Under the pieces are notes generated by a model. The model searched no databases, had not been told where the DNA came from, and saw only the letters and a program-made list of their open reading frames with translations. DNA of 60,494 nucleotides from Alphaproteobacteria bacterium (GTDB lineage Bacteria; Pseudomonadota; Alphaproteobacteria; DSM-16000; Inquilinaceae), in the NCBI GenBank assembly GCA_028281925.1, contig JANQIX010000056.1, positions 1-60,494 of the forward strand, in the 5' to 3' direction. Every line of letters begins with the position of its first letter. Position 1 is the first letter of the stretch. Both the position numbers and the translations under genes were made by a program. This document shows positions 44,376 to 52,074 of this stretch, piece by piece.

Positions 44376-46210
44376 TGACCGCCGGGGCCCCTGAACCTGC
44401 GCCCGGGGGCGGCGACCGGCCCGCAGCCTCGCCCTGGCAGGATGCCGCCCTTGCCGCGGCTCTGTTCGCGGTCGATCCGGCTGGCATCGGCGGTGTTGTG
44501 CTCAGGGCCCGGGCCGGACCAGTGCGGGATCGCTGGCTGGCGATGCTGCGTGACCTGTTACCGGCGGACAGCACGGTCCGCCGCGTGCCGGTCCATGTGA
44601 CCGACAGCCGCTTGCTGGGCGGGCTCGACCTGTCGGCAACGCTGAAGGCCGGCCGGCCGATCGCCGAGCGGGGCCTGCTGGCGGAGGCTGACGGCGGCGT
44701 GCTGTTGATCGCTATGGCGGAACGCCTGGAGCCAGCCACGGCCGCCAAACTGGCGGCGGCCATGGACACCGGCGAGGTCGTCGTCGAACGCGACGGGTTG
44801 GGGTTGCGCACGCCCGCGATGTTCGGTGTGGTTGCCCTTGATGAAGGAATCGCGGAGGACGAACGCCCGCCGACTGCCCTTGCGGACCGGCTTGCCTTCC
44901 ACCTGGACCTGGAGGGGATCGGCGTTCGTGACCTGGCCGATGCACCGCCCTTTCGTGCCGCCGAGATCGCCGCTGCGCGCGAAGCAGTCGGATCCATCGA
45001 GGCGGAGGATGCTCATCTTGAGGCATTGTGCGTGGTCGGTCTTGCCCTCGGCGTCGCCTCCATTCGCGCCATCCTGTTGGCGCTGCGGACCGCGCTCGCC
45101 GCCGCCGCCCTGGCTGGCCGGCAGCGCATGTCGGAAGAGGATGTCGCGCTGGCTGCCCGTCTGGTCCTGGCCCCGCGGGCGACGCGGCTGCCCGTGAGCG
45201 AAGCGGACGCGTCGGAGACGCCAGAAACCGACCAACCCCAGCCGGAAGACCCGGGCCCGGATGACGACGGGCGCGATCCGACCGAAGACGATCTTCGCGA
45301 CCTGCAGGACATCGTGCTGGAGGCAGCCGCAGCGGCGATCCCCGCCGGCCTGCTGGAACTGCTGCGCAACCCGGACCAGCGCCGCGGCAGCCGTGGGGCC
45401 GCAGGTCGGGCCGGCGCGCGGAAGCTTGGGGCCCGCCGCGGCCGGCCGGTCGGCACGCGGCGCGGCGATCTGAGGTCCGGCGCGCGCCTCGATGTCCTCG
45501 AGACGCTGCGCACGGCGGCACCGTGGCAACCCCTGCGGCGTCGCAGCGCCGAACAGGCGGGAAACCAACGCTCGCCGGCGCGCGTCATAGTGCTGCCGGA
45601 GGATTTCCGCGTCATCCGCTACAAGCACCGCACCGAAACGACGGCCATCTTCGTGGTCGACGCCTCGGGCTCCGCGGCGCTGCATCGGCTCGCCGAAGCG
45701 AAGGGGGCGGTCGAGCTGCTGCTGGCGGACTGCTATGTGCGGCGCGACCAGGTGGCCCTGATCGCCTTCCGCGGCGAAGGGGCTGAACTGGTGCTGCCGC
45801 CCACGCGCTCGCTCGTCCGGGCCAAGCGCAGCCTCGCCGGCCTGCCGGGCGGCGGCGGCACCCCGCTGGCGGCTGCGATCGATGCCGCCTTGACCTTGGC
45901 GCTCGCCTCTCAACGCAAGGGACAGTCGCCGAGCGTGATCCTGCTGACGGATGGCCGGGCGAATGTGGCGCGCGACGGCTCGCCGGGCCGCGCCCGCGCA
46001 CAAGAGGAAGCGCAGGTCGCCGCGCGCGAGGTGCGCGCCGCCGGCGTTGCCGCACTGGTCGTCGACACGTCGCCGCGGCCGCAGGCGGCGGCCGAGCGGC
46101 TGGCCGCAGAGATGGCAGCCCGGTATCTGCCGCTGCCCTATGCCGACGCGGCCGCGCTGTCCGGCGCCGTTCGCGCCGCGACGGAGAATGCCGAAGTTGT
46201 GGTCACCTAA
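44375..46210 (+). CDS. bchD: magnesium chelatase subunit D
   Basis: 611 residues: a degenerate AAA+ domain (1-270) that lacks a good Walker A, an acidic Pro/Asp-rich linker (about 270-310), and a von Willebrand A domain (about 410-605) with an intact MIDAS motif DASGSAALHRLAEAKGAVE. It bridges the BchI ring and the porphyrin-binding BchH. GTG start, overlapping the bchI stop (TAGTGA), so translation is coupled. The second part of the I-D-O operon. Confidence 0.95.
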   Translation: MTAGAPEPAPGGGDRPAASPWQDAALAAALFAVDPAGIGGVVLRARAGPVRDRWLAMLRDLLPADSTVRRVPVHVTDSRLLGGLDLSATLKAGRPIAERGLLAEADGGVLLIAMAERLEPATAAKLAAAMDTGEVVVERDGLGLRTPAMFGVVALDEGIAEDERPPTALADRLAFHLDLEGIGVRDLADAPPFRAAEIAAAREAVGSIEAEDAHLEALCVVGLALGVASIRAILLALRTALAAAALAGRQRMSEEDVALAARLVLAPRATRLPVSEADASETPETDQPQPEDPGPDDDGRDPTEDDLRDLQDIVLEAAAAAIPAGLLELLRNPDQRRGSRGAAGRAGARKLGARRGRPVGTRRGDLRSGARLDVLETLRTAAPWQPLRRRSAEQAGNQRSPARVIVLPEDFRVIRYKHRTETTAIFVVDASGSAALHRLAEAKGAVELLLADCYVRRDQVALIAFRGEGAELVLPPTRSLVRAKRSLAGLPGGGGTPLAAAIDAALTLALASQRKGQSPSVILLTDGRANVARDGSPGRARAQEEAQVAAREVRAAGVAALVVDTSPRPQAAAERLAAEMAARYLPLPYADAAALSGAVRAATENAEVVVT

Positions 46211-46242
46211 ATCCGGCCTTACGGGGATGGGGCAGAGAAACC

Positions 46243-47139
46243 ATGGTCTTGGCCTACGACAACCTGCGCTGGGAGCAGGAAGGGCGCGACTGGCCGAACC
46301 GGGACGCCAGCCGCTTCGTGGACGCGGCGGGCCTGCGCTGGCACGTCCAGCAGCTTGGCCAGGGGCCCGTGGTGCTGCTGCTCCATGGCACCGGGGCAGC
46401 CACCCATTCCTGGCGCGGGCTGGCCCCGCTTCTGGCCCGCCACTTCACCGTCGTGGCGCCGGATCTGCCGGGTCACGGCTTTACCGAGGCTCTGCCTGCC
46501 CGTCGCCTGTCCCTGTCCGGCATGGCCAAGGCCATCGCGGACCTTCTGCATCGGCTCGAGGTCAGCCCCGAAATGGCCGTCGGGCATTCCGCAGGGGCTG
46601 CGATCCTGGTGCGCATGTGCCTGGACGAGCTTTTGCAGCCGCGCCTGCTGATCAGCCTGAATGGTGCCCTGCTGCCGTTTCCCGGCATGGCAGGCAAACT
46701 GTTCCCACCAATCGCCAAGGCTCTGTTCCTGAACCCGGTAGTGCCGCGCCTGTTCGCCTTCGGCGTCAGCCGCGATCGTGCCGAACGGCTGCTGCGGGAC
46801 ACCGGCTCCAAGATCGATCCGGCGGGGCTCGACCTCTATGCCCGCTTGTTCCAGAGCCCGCGCCATGTGGCGGGTGCGCTCGGCATGATGGCGAATTGGA
46901 ACCTTGAGGACCTGGAACGGGCGCTGCATCGCTTAACAACACCGCTTGTCCTGGCGGTGGGAGAGCGCGACGGCACGGTCCCACCCTCCAACGCTCGCCG
47001 TATCGGCCGCATGGTGCAGGGAGCCGAGCTCGTGCGGCTGCCAAAGCTGGGCCACTTGGCGCATGAGGAACAGCCGGAGGTGGTCGCCGATCTCGTGATC
47101 GACCGCGCCCGTCCTGCCGGGGTGCTGGCTGCCAATTGA
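46243..47139 (+). CDS. bchO: BchO, alpha/beta hydrolase-fold protein of the magnesium chelatase operon
   Basis: 298 residues with the alpha/beta hydrolase core: oxyanion region LLLHGTGAATHSWRGL, nucleophile elbow VGHSAGAAIL, Asp in VGERDGTVPP and His in KLGHLAHEEQP. BchO is thought to help magnesium insertion or protect the chelatase; its precise reaction is not known. It follows bchD by 32 bp and ends 57 bp before the crtI start, where PpsR boxes lie. Confidence 0.92.
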   Translation: MVLAYDNLRWEQEGRDWPNRDASRFVDAAGLRWHVQQLGQGPVVLLLHGTGAATHSWRGLAPLLARHFTVVAPDLPGHGFTEALPARRLSLSGMAKAIADLLHRLEVSPEMAVGHSAGAAILVRMCLDELLQPRLLISLNGALLPFPGMAGKLFPPIAKALFLNPVVPRLFAFGVSRDRAERLLRDTGSKIDPAGLDLYARLFQSPRHVAGALGMMANWNLEDLERALHRLTTPLVLAVGERDGTVPPSNARRIGRMVQGAELVRLPKLGHLAHEEQPEVVADLVIDRARPAGVLAAN

Positions 47140-47161
47140 GCCGCGCCTTTCATCGCCGCTT

Positions 47162-47205
47162 GTATTAGTCAGCTTGACACTGCAAGATGTCAGGCGATGT
47201 TGACA
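47162..47205 (+). promoter_or_regulatory. tandem PpsR/CrtJ boxes at crtI
   Basis: A perfect TGTC-N10-GACA palindrome lies at 47188-47205. Eight bases upstream, a half-matched 18-mer at 47162-47179 ends in TTGACA. The 8-bp gap equals that at the other promoters in this window. The second box covers the annotated crtI ATG at 47197, so a bound repressor would sit on the start codon. Confidence 0.7.
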
Positions 47206-48735
47206 GTCGATCGCTTCCACTCCCTGCAAGCTGCCCTTGGAAACGACAAGCCGAGGCCGCATGCTGTCGTGATCGGCGCCGGTTTCGGTGGCCTGGCGGC
47301 GGCGATCCGGCTCGGCGCCAGGGGGTATCGGGTCACAGTGCTCGAGCGCCTCGATGCCCCGGGCGGTCGGGCCTATGTATTCCGGCAGGACGGCTTCACC
47401 TTCGATGCCGGTCCGACCCTGGTGACCGCCCCCTTCCTGTTCGAGGAACTCTGGACGCTTTGCGGACGCCGGATGGAAGACGACGTCGAGCTGCGGGAAC
47501 TCTCGCCCTACTACCGGATTCATTTCCACGACGGTGACGTCTTCGAAGCCGTCGGCGACGATGAGGCCATGCGCCAGCAGGTCGCGCGCCTGTCGCCGGG
47601 GGACCTCGCCGGCTACGACCGCTACATGGCGGAAAGCGAAGCCATCTTTAAGGTCGGGTTCGAAGAGCTGGGCGATCAGCCGTTCCTGTCGCTGAAGCAT
47701 ATGGCGCGCTGCGTGCCGGATCTGCTGCGGCTCGGCGTCTTTCGCAGCGTGCATGCCCATGTGGCAAAGCATGTCCGCGATCCGCGTCTGCGCATCGCGC
47801 TCAGCTTCCACCCGCTGTTCATCGGCGGCAATCCGTTCGACGTGACCTGCATCTACAGTCTGATTGCCTTTCTGGAGCAGCGCTGGGGCGTGCACTTCGC
47901 CATGGGCGGCACCAACCGGCTAGTCTCGGGCTTGGTGGGACTGATCGACGGACAGGGCGGCGTGATCCGCTACAAGACTGAGGTCCGCGCCATCACGGTC
48001 GACGGCCGGCGGGCAACCGGCGTGCGCCTGGCTTCGGGCGAAGAGATCCCGGCCGACATCGTCGTCTCCAACGCCGACACGGCCTGGACCTACCGCAACC
48101 TGCTGCCGAAAGAGGTGCGTCGGCGCTGGACCGATCGGCGGATTGAGCGGGCGCGCTATTCCATGAGCCTGTTCCTCTGGTACTTCGGCACACGCCGTCG
48201 CTATCCGGAGGTTGCGCACCACAGCATTCTGCTGGGCCCGCGCTACCGCGGCCTGCTGCGCGACATCTTCGACCGCAAAGTGCTGGCCGACGATTTCAGC
48301 CTCTATCTGCACCGCCCGACGGCGACCGATCCATCGCTGGCACCGGAGGGGTGCGATACCTTCTATGTGCTGTCGCCGGTGCCGCATATGGCAAGCGGCA
48401 TCGACTGGCGCGAGACGGCGGAAGGCTATCGGCAGAAGATTGCCGCTGCGCTCAGCCGCACGCTGCTGCCCGGCCTGGAAGATGAGATCGTCACCTCGCG
48501 CATCATGACGCCGGTGGATTTCCAGGATCGCCTGCTGTCCTACCAGGGGGCCGCTTTCGGCATGCAGCCGACCTTCCTGCAGAGCGCCTGGTTCCGCCCG
48601 CACAACCGCAGCGAGGACGTGGACCGTCTCTATCTGGTCGGTGCCGGGACGCACCCGGGCGCCGGGCTGCCCGGCGTGCTGTCCACGGCGCGCGTGCTCG
48701 ACACGGTGGTGCCGGATGCCGCAGCACTTGCCTGA
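47197..48735 (+). CDS. crtI: phytoene desaturase
   Basis: 512 residues of the CrtI-type carotenoid desaturases. The FAD-binding motif AVVIGAGFGGLAAAIRLG is at about 24-41, followed by YRVTVLERLDAPGGRAYVF, and the C-terminal flavin motif is LVGAGTHPGAGLPGVLSTAR. It introduces three or four double bases into phytoene to give neurosporene or lycopene. No other in-frame ATG or TTG lies before the FAD domain, so the start at 47197 is kept although it is inside a PpsR box and has a weak ribosome site. Its end overlaps crtB by 20 bp. crtA, which precedes crtI in Rhodobacter, is absent here. Confidence 0.95.
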   Translation: MLTVDRFHSLQAALGNDKPRPHAVVIGAGFGGLAAAIRLGARGYRVTVLERLDAPGGRAYVFRQDGFTFDAGPTLVTAPFLFEELWTLCGRRMEDDVELRELSPYYRIHFHDGDVFEAVGDDEAMRQQVARLSPGDLAGYDRYMAESEAIFKVGFEELGDQPFLSLKHMARCVPDLLRLGVFRSVHAHVAKHVRDPRLRIALSFHPLFIGGNPFDVTCIYSLIAFLEQRWGVHFAMGGTNRLVSGLVGLIDGQGGVIRYKTEVRAITVDGRRATGVRLASGEEIPADIVVSNADTAWTYRNLLPKEVRRRWTDRRIERARYSMSLFLWYFGTRRRYPEVAHHSILLGPRYRGLLRDIFDRKVLADDFSLYLHRPTATDPSLAPEGCDTFYVLSPVPHMASGIDWRETAEGYRQKIAAALSRTLLPGLEDEIVTSRIMTPVDFQDRLLSYQGAAFGMQPTFLQSAWFRPHNRSEDVDRLYLVGAGTHPGAGLPGVLSTARVLDTVVPDAAALA

Positions 48736-49795
48736 GCCCGGCTTCGCCTCTGCGGAGGATCGCGCGGACTGCCGCGAGCTGATCCGCCATGGCTCGCGCT
48801 CCTTCTACGCCGCGTCCTGGCTGCTGCCTGTGGGTGTGCGCCGGCAGGCCTATGCACTCTACGCCTTCTGCCGCCTCTCCGACGATGCGGTGGATGTGGA
48901 CGGCGGGCGGCCCGGCGCCGTGGCCCGGCTGCAGGAACGTCTGGCCCGTGTCTATGACGGGCGGCCGCTGCCCATAGCGGCCGACCGCGCGATGGCCGAT
49001 GTGGTGGCGACCGCGGCCATCCCTCGGGCGCTGCCGGAGGCCCTGCTGGAGGGGCTGGACTGGGATGCCCGTGGCCGGGAGTACGAGGATCTTCCGGATC
49101 TCTACGCCTACGCCACACGCGTCGCCGGAACGGTCGGGGCGATGATGGCGTTGTTGATGGGCGTCCGTTGCCCGGACGCGCTTTCGCGTGCCTGCGATCT
49201 CGGCATCGCGATGCAGCTGACCAACATCGCCCGCGATGTCGGCGAGGACGCGCGCGCAGGCCGCCTCTATCTGCCCCGACGCTGGCTGCGGGAGGCTGGC
49301 GTCGACCCGGATGCCTGGCTGATCGCGCCCGATCCAAAGCCGGCCGTCGCTGCCGTCGTGCAGCGGTTGCTGGTCAGCGCCGATCAGCTCTATGCGCGGG
49401 CGGAATCGGGCATCGCCGTGCTGCCGCGCGCCTGCCGGCCTGCGATCCAGGCCGCGCGGCTGATCTATGCGGAGATCGGCCGGGAGGTGGAACGCAGCCG
49501 CTGCGACTCCGTCTCCGGCCGCGCCACGGTGTCGACCAGGCGGAAGCTGCGGCTGCTCGGGCGGGCCCTTGCCGACGCAGCCGTGATGCGAGCACGAGAG
49601 GCTGCGCCGGCCGTAGCCGAAGCCCGCTTCCTCGTGCAGGCAGCCGCCACTCCGGTGGCGTCTCCTTCAGCTGCCGCATCCCGGCCAAGCGCGACGGCCT
49701 GGTGGAACTTCTCCGAGCGGTATCTCTGGGTCATCAACCTGTTTGAGCAGCTCGAACGCCGCGAACAAGCGGTGCGTTCCAGCAGCCGCCCGTAG
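48716..49795 (+). CDS. crtB: phytoene synthase
   Basis: 359 residues of the squalene/phytoene synthase family. The first Asp-rich motif is SDDAVDVDGG near residue 60 and the second is NIARDVGEDARAGRLYLP near 170; the C-terminal half has the family pattern IYAEIGREVERS. It joins two geranylgeranyl diphosphates made by CrtE to phytoene. The ATG at 48716 lies inside the end of crtI. The gene ends about 5 bp before the IS5-family remnant, so its last residues (QAVRSSSRP) could have been altered by that insertion. Confidence 0.95.
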   Translation: MPQHLPEPGFASAEDRADCRELIRHGSRSFYAASWLLPVGVRRQAYALYAFCRLSDDAVDVDGGRPGAVARLQERLARVYDGRPLPIAADRAMADVVATAAIPRALPEALLEGLDWDARGREYEDLPDLYAYATRVAGTVGAMMALLMGVRCPDALSRACDLGIAMQLTNIARDVGEDARAGRLYLPRRWLREAGVDPDAWLIAPDPKPAVAAVVQRLLVSADQLYARAESGIAVLPRACRPAIQAARLIYAEIGREVERSRCDSVSGRATVSTRRKLRLLGRALADAAVMRAREAAPAVAEARFLVQAAATPVASPSAAASRPSATAWWNFSERYLWVINLFEQLERREQAVRSSSRP

Positions 49796-49799
49796 GTGT

Positions 49800-50095
49800 T
49801 CCAACGAGGGACAGATCCTGCTCGCCGACCGCGCCTACGATTCCAACGCTCTGCGCGAAGCCATGGACAAACGCGGCGCCTGGGCCTGCATCAAACCCAT
49901 GTCCACCAGGAAGGATACGCTCGCCTTCAGTCCCTTCCTCTATCGCTATCGAAACCTAGTCGAGCGTTTCTTCAACAAAATCAGTTACTTCCGTGCCATC
50001 GCCACACGCTTCGAAAACTGCCCGAGAACTACCTCGCCCTCGTCAAGCTCGCCGCCGTAACGATCTGGCTTCGAACTTACGAGTCGATGTCCTAG
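49800..50095 (+). pseudogene. C-terminal remnant of an IS5-family transposase, frameshifted
   Basis: The first frame gives QILLADRAYDSNALREAMD, WACIKP, and the DDE-transposase glutamate region FLYRYRNLVERFFNKI, typical of the last third of IS5-family transposases. At the A-run 50014-50017 one base is missing: the following sequence KLPENYLALVKLAAVTIWLR is in the next frame and ends at TAG 50093-50095. The first two thirds of the gene are missing. It sits exactly between crtB and the antenna promoter. Confidence 0.8.
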
Positions 50096-50487
50096 CCGGC
50101 AGCCGCGGATCGGGCCGCGTTTCGGCGGGCGAAGCGCCGATCCCGGACGGCGATGCCCGAACCCACGGGCCATTTGAGGCATCGCCCATACCCTCGTTCG
50201 CAATCCGTCGCCCCGGCAGTATCGCCCGAATTGCCGCCGCAGCCTTTTTCGGTCTTGGTCCCGCCGCCTGCGTTCCAGCGTGGGGCCCGGCAGCATGACG
50301 CCGCTGCCGGTTTGGTATTGTCGGCAACTGTCAATCAAGATAGACACCAAACACTGTCGCGCTATCTTGACATCTGCAGCACTCTCGCTGAGAATACTAA
50401 TCTCCCTCGCGGACCTTTCCGCGACGGGGACTGCCCGGCTGAAGTCGCGGGCCCCACTTACCTCGGGCGCAACTCAGGAGAGAGCAT
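50096..50487. other. intergenic region and leader upstream of the first pucBA
   Basis: No gene is seen. The left part (50096-50328) has no recognisable content after the IS remnant. The right part carries two perfect PpsR boxes (50329-50372) and then a 115-base leader before pucB. AGGAG at 50476-50480 is the pucB ribosome site. Confidence 0.5.
50329..50372 (+). promoter_or_regulatory. two perfect PpsR/CrtJ boxes at the first pucBA
   Basis: TGTC-N10-GACA palindromes lie at 50329-50346 and 50355-50372, separated by 8 bp. PpsR binds such pairs cooperatively and represses antenna and pigment genes under aerobic or high-light conditions. They are the only such pair in the cassette, so the second pucBA and pucC are probably read through from here. 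Confidence 0.78.
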
Positions 50488-50652
50488 ATGGCAACAGATT
50501 TGGACGATCCGGATCGCGTGTGGCCGACCGGTCTAACCATCAAGGAGTCGGAAGAACTGCATAAGCACATCATCGACGGTGCGCGTGTGTTCTTCGCGAT
50601 CGCCCTCTTCGCGCACTTTCTCGCATTCGCCTTCTCACCTTGGGGCGGATAA
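50488..50652 (+). CDS. pucB: LH2 antenna beta polypeptide, copy 1
   Basis: 54 residues. The N-terminal cytoplasmic part has [16 protein letters not shown] as in LH2 beta chains. One membrane helix follows, with His43 (LFAHFLAF) as the B850 bacteriochlorophyll ligand and His25/His27 upstream. It ends SPWGG. AGGAG lies 7 bases before the ATG. It differs from copy 2 by one residue (Thr3 versus Ser3), although many third codon positions differ, so the protein is under strong selection. It is too short to be spotted easily among larger frames. Confidence 0.93.
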   Translation: MATDLDDPDRVWPTGLTIKESEELHKHIIDGARVFFAIALFAHFLAFAFSPWGG

Positions 50653-50664
50653 AGGAGGTAAGTC

Positions 50665-50844
50665 ATGAATCAAGGCAGAATCTGGTGCGTCGTAAATCCG
50701 ACCGTGGGGTTGCCGCTGTTCCTGGGTGGAGTGGCTGTGATCTCGCTGATCGTGCACTTCGCCGTCCTGGACAACACGACCTGGATGGGCGCCTTCTTCA
50801 ACGGCTCGGCGGAGTCGGCGGCTGTCGAGGCAGTGGCGGAGTAG
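50665..50844 (+). CDS. pucA: LH2 antenna alpha polypeptide, copy 1
   Basis: 59 residues beginning [20 protein letters not shown], the LH2 alpha signature. His31 (LIVHFAVL) is the bacteriochlorophyll ligand and Trp40 is conserved. Aligned without gaps to B800-850 alpha chains, positions 44 and 45, normally Tyr and Trp, are both Phe; loss of these hydrogen bonds is the known cause of blue-shifted B820-type LH2. The C-terminus is 12 residues longer than in copy 2 and acidic. GGAGG precedes the ATG, 12 bp after pucB. Confidence 0.93.
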   Translation: MNQGRIWCVVNPTVGLPLFLGGVAVISLIVHFAVLDNTTWMGAFFNGSAESAAVEAVAE

Positions 50845-50894
50845 ACTGAACACCTTGTCGGGGGGCGGCCTCAGCGAGCGCTCCCCCATTTCCT

Positions 50895-50917
50895 CCGTGG
50901 CCGATCGGCGGCCACGG
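50895..50917 (+). terminator. hairpin after the first pucBA
   Basis: CCGTGGCCG and CGGCCACGG form a perfect 9-bp stem around ATCGG. A second GC-rich fold (GGGGG to CTCCCCC, about 50856-50887) lies just before. No T-run follows. Such structures behind puc genes usually protect the antenna mRNA and reduce readthrough. Confidence 0.5.
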
Positions 50918-50937
50918 ATCAAGGCGGGAGCGTTGGC

Positions 50938-51627
50938 ATGACCCTGATCGTTCGGGCGTACTCAACCGAGAAGAAAGCGCGCGACGCCGCCAAGAAGCTC
51001 AAGGCAGAGGGATTCGGCGAAGACTCAATCTGTGTCCTTGCGCCGAAGGCTGAGGGGGATACCGCTGCCGACGTTGCGGATGCGGTTCGTGGCGGACATC
51101 TGCCGCAATCCTATGCTGAAGCCGTCACGAAGGATCTGCAGGAGGGTCGCTGCGTCGCAAGCGTCAACGCGGTGTTCGGCCATGGCCAGGATGCGTCCCT
51201 GATCATGGAGAGCTTTGGCCCGGTGGAGACCTATAAGGCGCTGCTGGCGACCGACGATAAACGCTTCACATCAGACGGCTGGGCAGGCCTTCCGCTGATC
51301 TTGCAAGGCCGGAGGTTCTTCCTGTTTTCGGGCGAACTTGCGCCCTCGACCTCGCGAACCAAGCTGTCGGACAATGCCGCGCCGCTTTCGTCCCGGCTCG
51401 GCATCAAACTGCTAAAGGACCAGAAGAAGGACTGGAAGACCAGTTTCGGGATGCCGCTGCTGACGTCAAAGCAGTACATCCTGGGCGAGCCGAAGCTGAT
51501 TTCAAAGAGGCACATCTTTGGCGAGCCGAAGCTGAATTCCAACAAGCATATCTTCGGTGAACCGGGTCTTTCAACGGAAGCAGCCCCGTTCTCAAAGATT
51601 ATTGGATGGAAAGTACTGAGCAAATAA
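50938..51627 (+). CDS. antenna-linked protein of unknown function with 12-residue C-terminal repeats
   Basis: 229 residues, no signal peptide and no clear membrane helix. Residues 1-105 look like a small alpha/beta domain (LIVRAYSTEKKARDAAKKL) similar in pattern to YflT/general-stress-type domains. The C-terminal half is basic and repetitive: four tandem 12-mers at 168-215 around G-[ME]-P-x-L-x-S (HIFGEPKLNSNK is typical), flanked by two related segments, AAPLSSRLGIKLL (147-159) and AAPFSKIIGWKVL (215-227). It lies between the two pucBA pairs in the same direction, so it is made with LH2. I do not recognise it. Assembly, anchoring or organisation of antenna complexes are possible roles by context only. 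Confidence 0.75.
   Translation: MTLIVRAYSTEKKARDAAKKLKAEGFGEDSICVLAPKAEGDTAADVADAVRGGHLPQSYAEAVTKDLQEGRCVASVNAVFGHGQDASLIMESFGPVETYKALLATDDKRFTSDGWAGLPLILQGRRFFLFSGELAPSTSRTKLSDNAAPLSSRLGIKLLKDQKKDWKTSFGMPLLTSKQYILGEPKLISKRHIFGEPKLNSNKHIFGEPGLSTEAAPFSKIIGWKVLSK
51439..51582 (+). repeat. four tandem 36-bp coding repeats
   Basis: Units at 51439-51474, 51475-51510, 51511-51546 and 51547-51582 encode the 12-residue repeats of the protein at 50938-51627. The middle two are closest at DNA level (both contain GGCGAGCCGAAGCTGA), the outer two have diverged. They keep the reading frame. Confidence 0.75.
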
Positions 51628-51656
51628 CGCGTCAGACGTAACTGAGGAGATCAGAC

Positions 51657-51821
51657 ATGGCATCAGACCTGGATGATCCGGATCGGGTGTGGCCCACGGG
51701 CCTGACGATCAAAGAGTCGGAAGAGCTCCACAAGCACATCATCGATGGCGCGCGTGTGTTCTTCGCGATTGCGCTGTTTGCCCACTTTCTTGCATTCGCG
51801 TTCTCGCCCTGGGGCGGTTAG
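51657..51821 (+). CDS. pucB: LH2 antenna beta polypeptide, copy 2
   Basis: 54 residues, identical to copy 1 except Ser3 for Thr3. The bacteriochlorophyll ligand His43 lies in [10 protein letters not shown] and the N-terminal helix has SEELHKHII. About a fifth of the codons differ synonymously from copy 1, so the duplication is old and the protein constrained. The ribosome site is GAGGAG, 29 bp after the repeat-protein stop. No PpsR box stands before it, so it probably depends on the upstream promoter or an unseen one. Confidence 0.93.
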   Translation: MASDLDDPDRVWPTGLTIKESEELHKHIIDGARVFFAIALFAHFLAFAFSPWGG

Positions 51822-51831
51822 GGGGTAGGAC

Positions 51832-51975
51832 ATGAACCAAGGCAGACTCTGGTGCGTCGTCAATCCGACCGTCGGATTGCCGCTCTTCCTGGGCGGCGTC
51901 GCGCTGATCTCGCTCATCGTGCACTTCGCCGTGCTGGAGAACACAACATGGGTGTCCGCCTTTTTCGGCGGATGA
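51832..51975 (+). CDS. pucA: LH2 antenna alpha polypeptide, copy 2
   Basis: 47 residues beginning [15 protein letters not shown]. His31 and Trp40 are present. As in copy 1, positions 44 and 45 are Phe-Phe instead of Tyr-Trp. The chain stops right after them (AFFGG), lacking the acidic tail of copy 1. The start is 10 bp after pucB. Followed by a strong hairpin and pucC. Confidence 0.92.
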   Translation: MNQGRLWCVVNPTVGLPLFLGGVALISLIVHFAVLENTTWVSAFFGG

Positions 51976-52012
51976 TCCCGACAGTCTGTTGCCGACCAAC
52001 CGGGTAGTCGCC

Positions 52013-52040
52013 GCGGGGCGGAGCCGAAGGGCCGCCCCGC
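52013..52040 (+). terminator. hairpin after the second pucBA
   Basis: GCGGGGCGG (52013-52021) pairs perfectly with CCGCCCCGC (52032-52040) around a 10-base loop. There is no T-run. It probably stabilises pucBA mRNA and limits transcription into pucC, which is needed in smaller amounts. Confidence 0.5.
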
Positions 52041-52074
52041 CACGTCCACCACCGATTGGGAGCACGATGCAAAC

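Noticed and set aside
47161..47179. upstream crtI motif read as a full PpsR box
   Set aside because: TGT and ACA are separated by 13 bases rather than 12, so only the downstream half is counted and the site is described as degenerate.
51439..51582. short tandem repeats as a CRISPR array
   Set aside because: The units are contiguous, lack spacers and keep an open reading frame within a gene.
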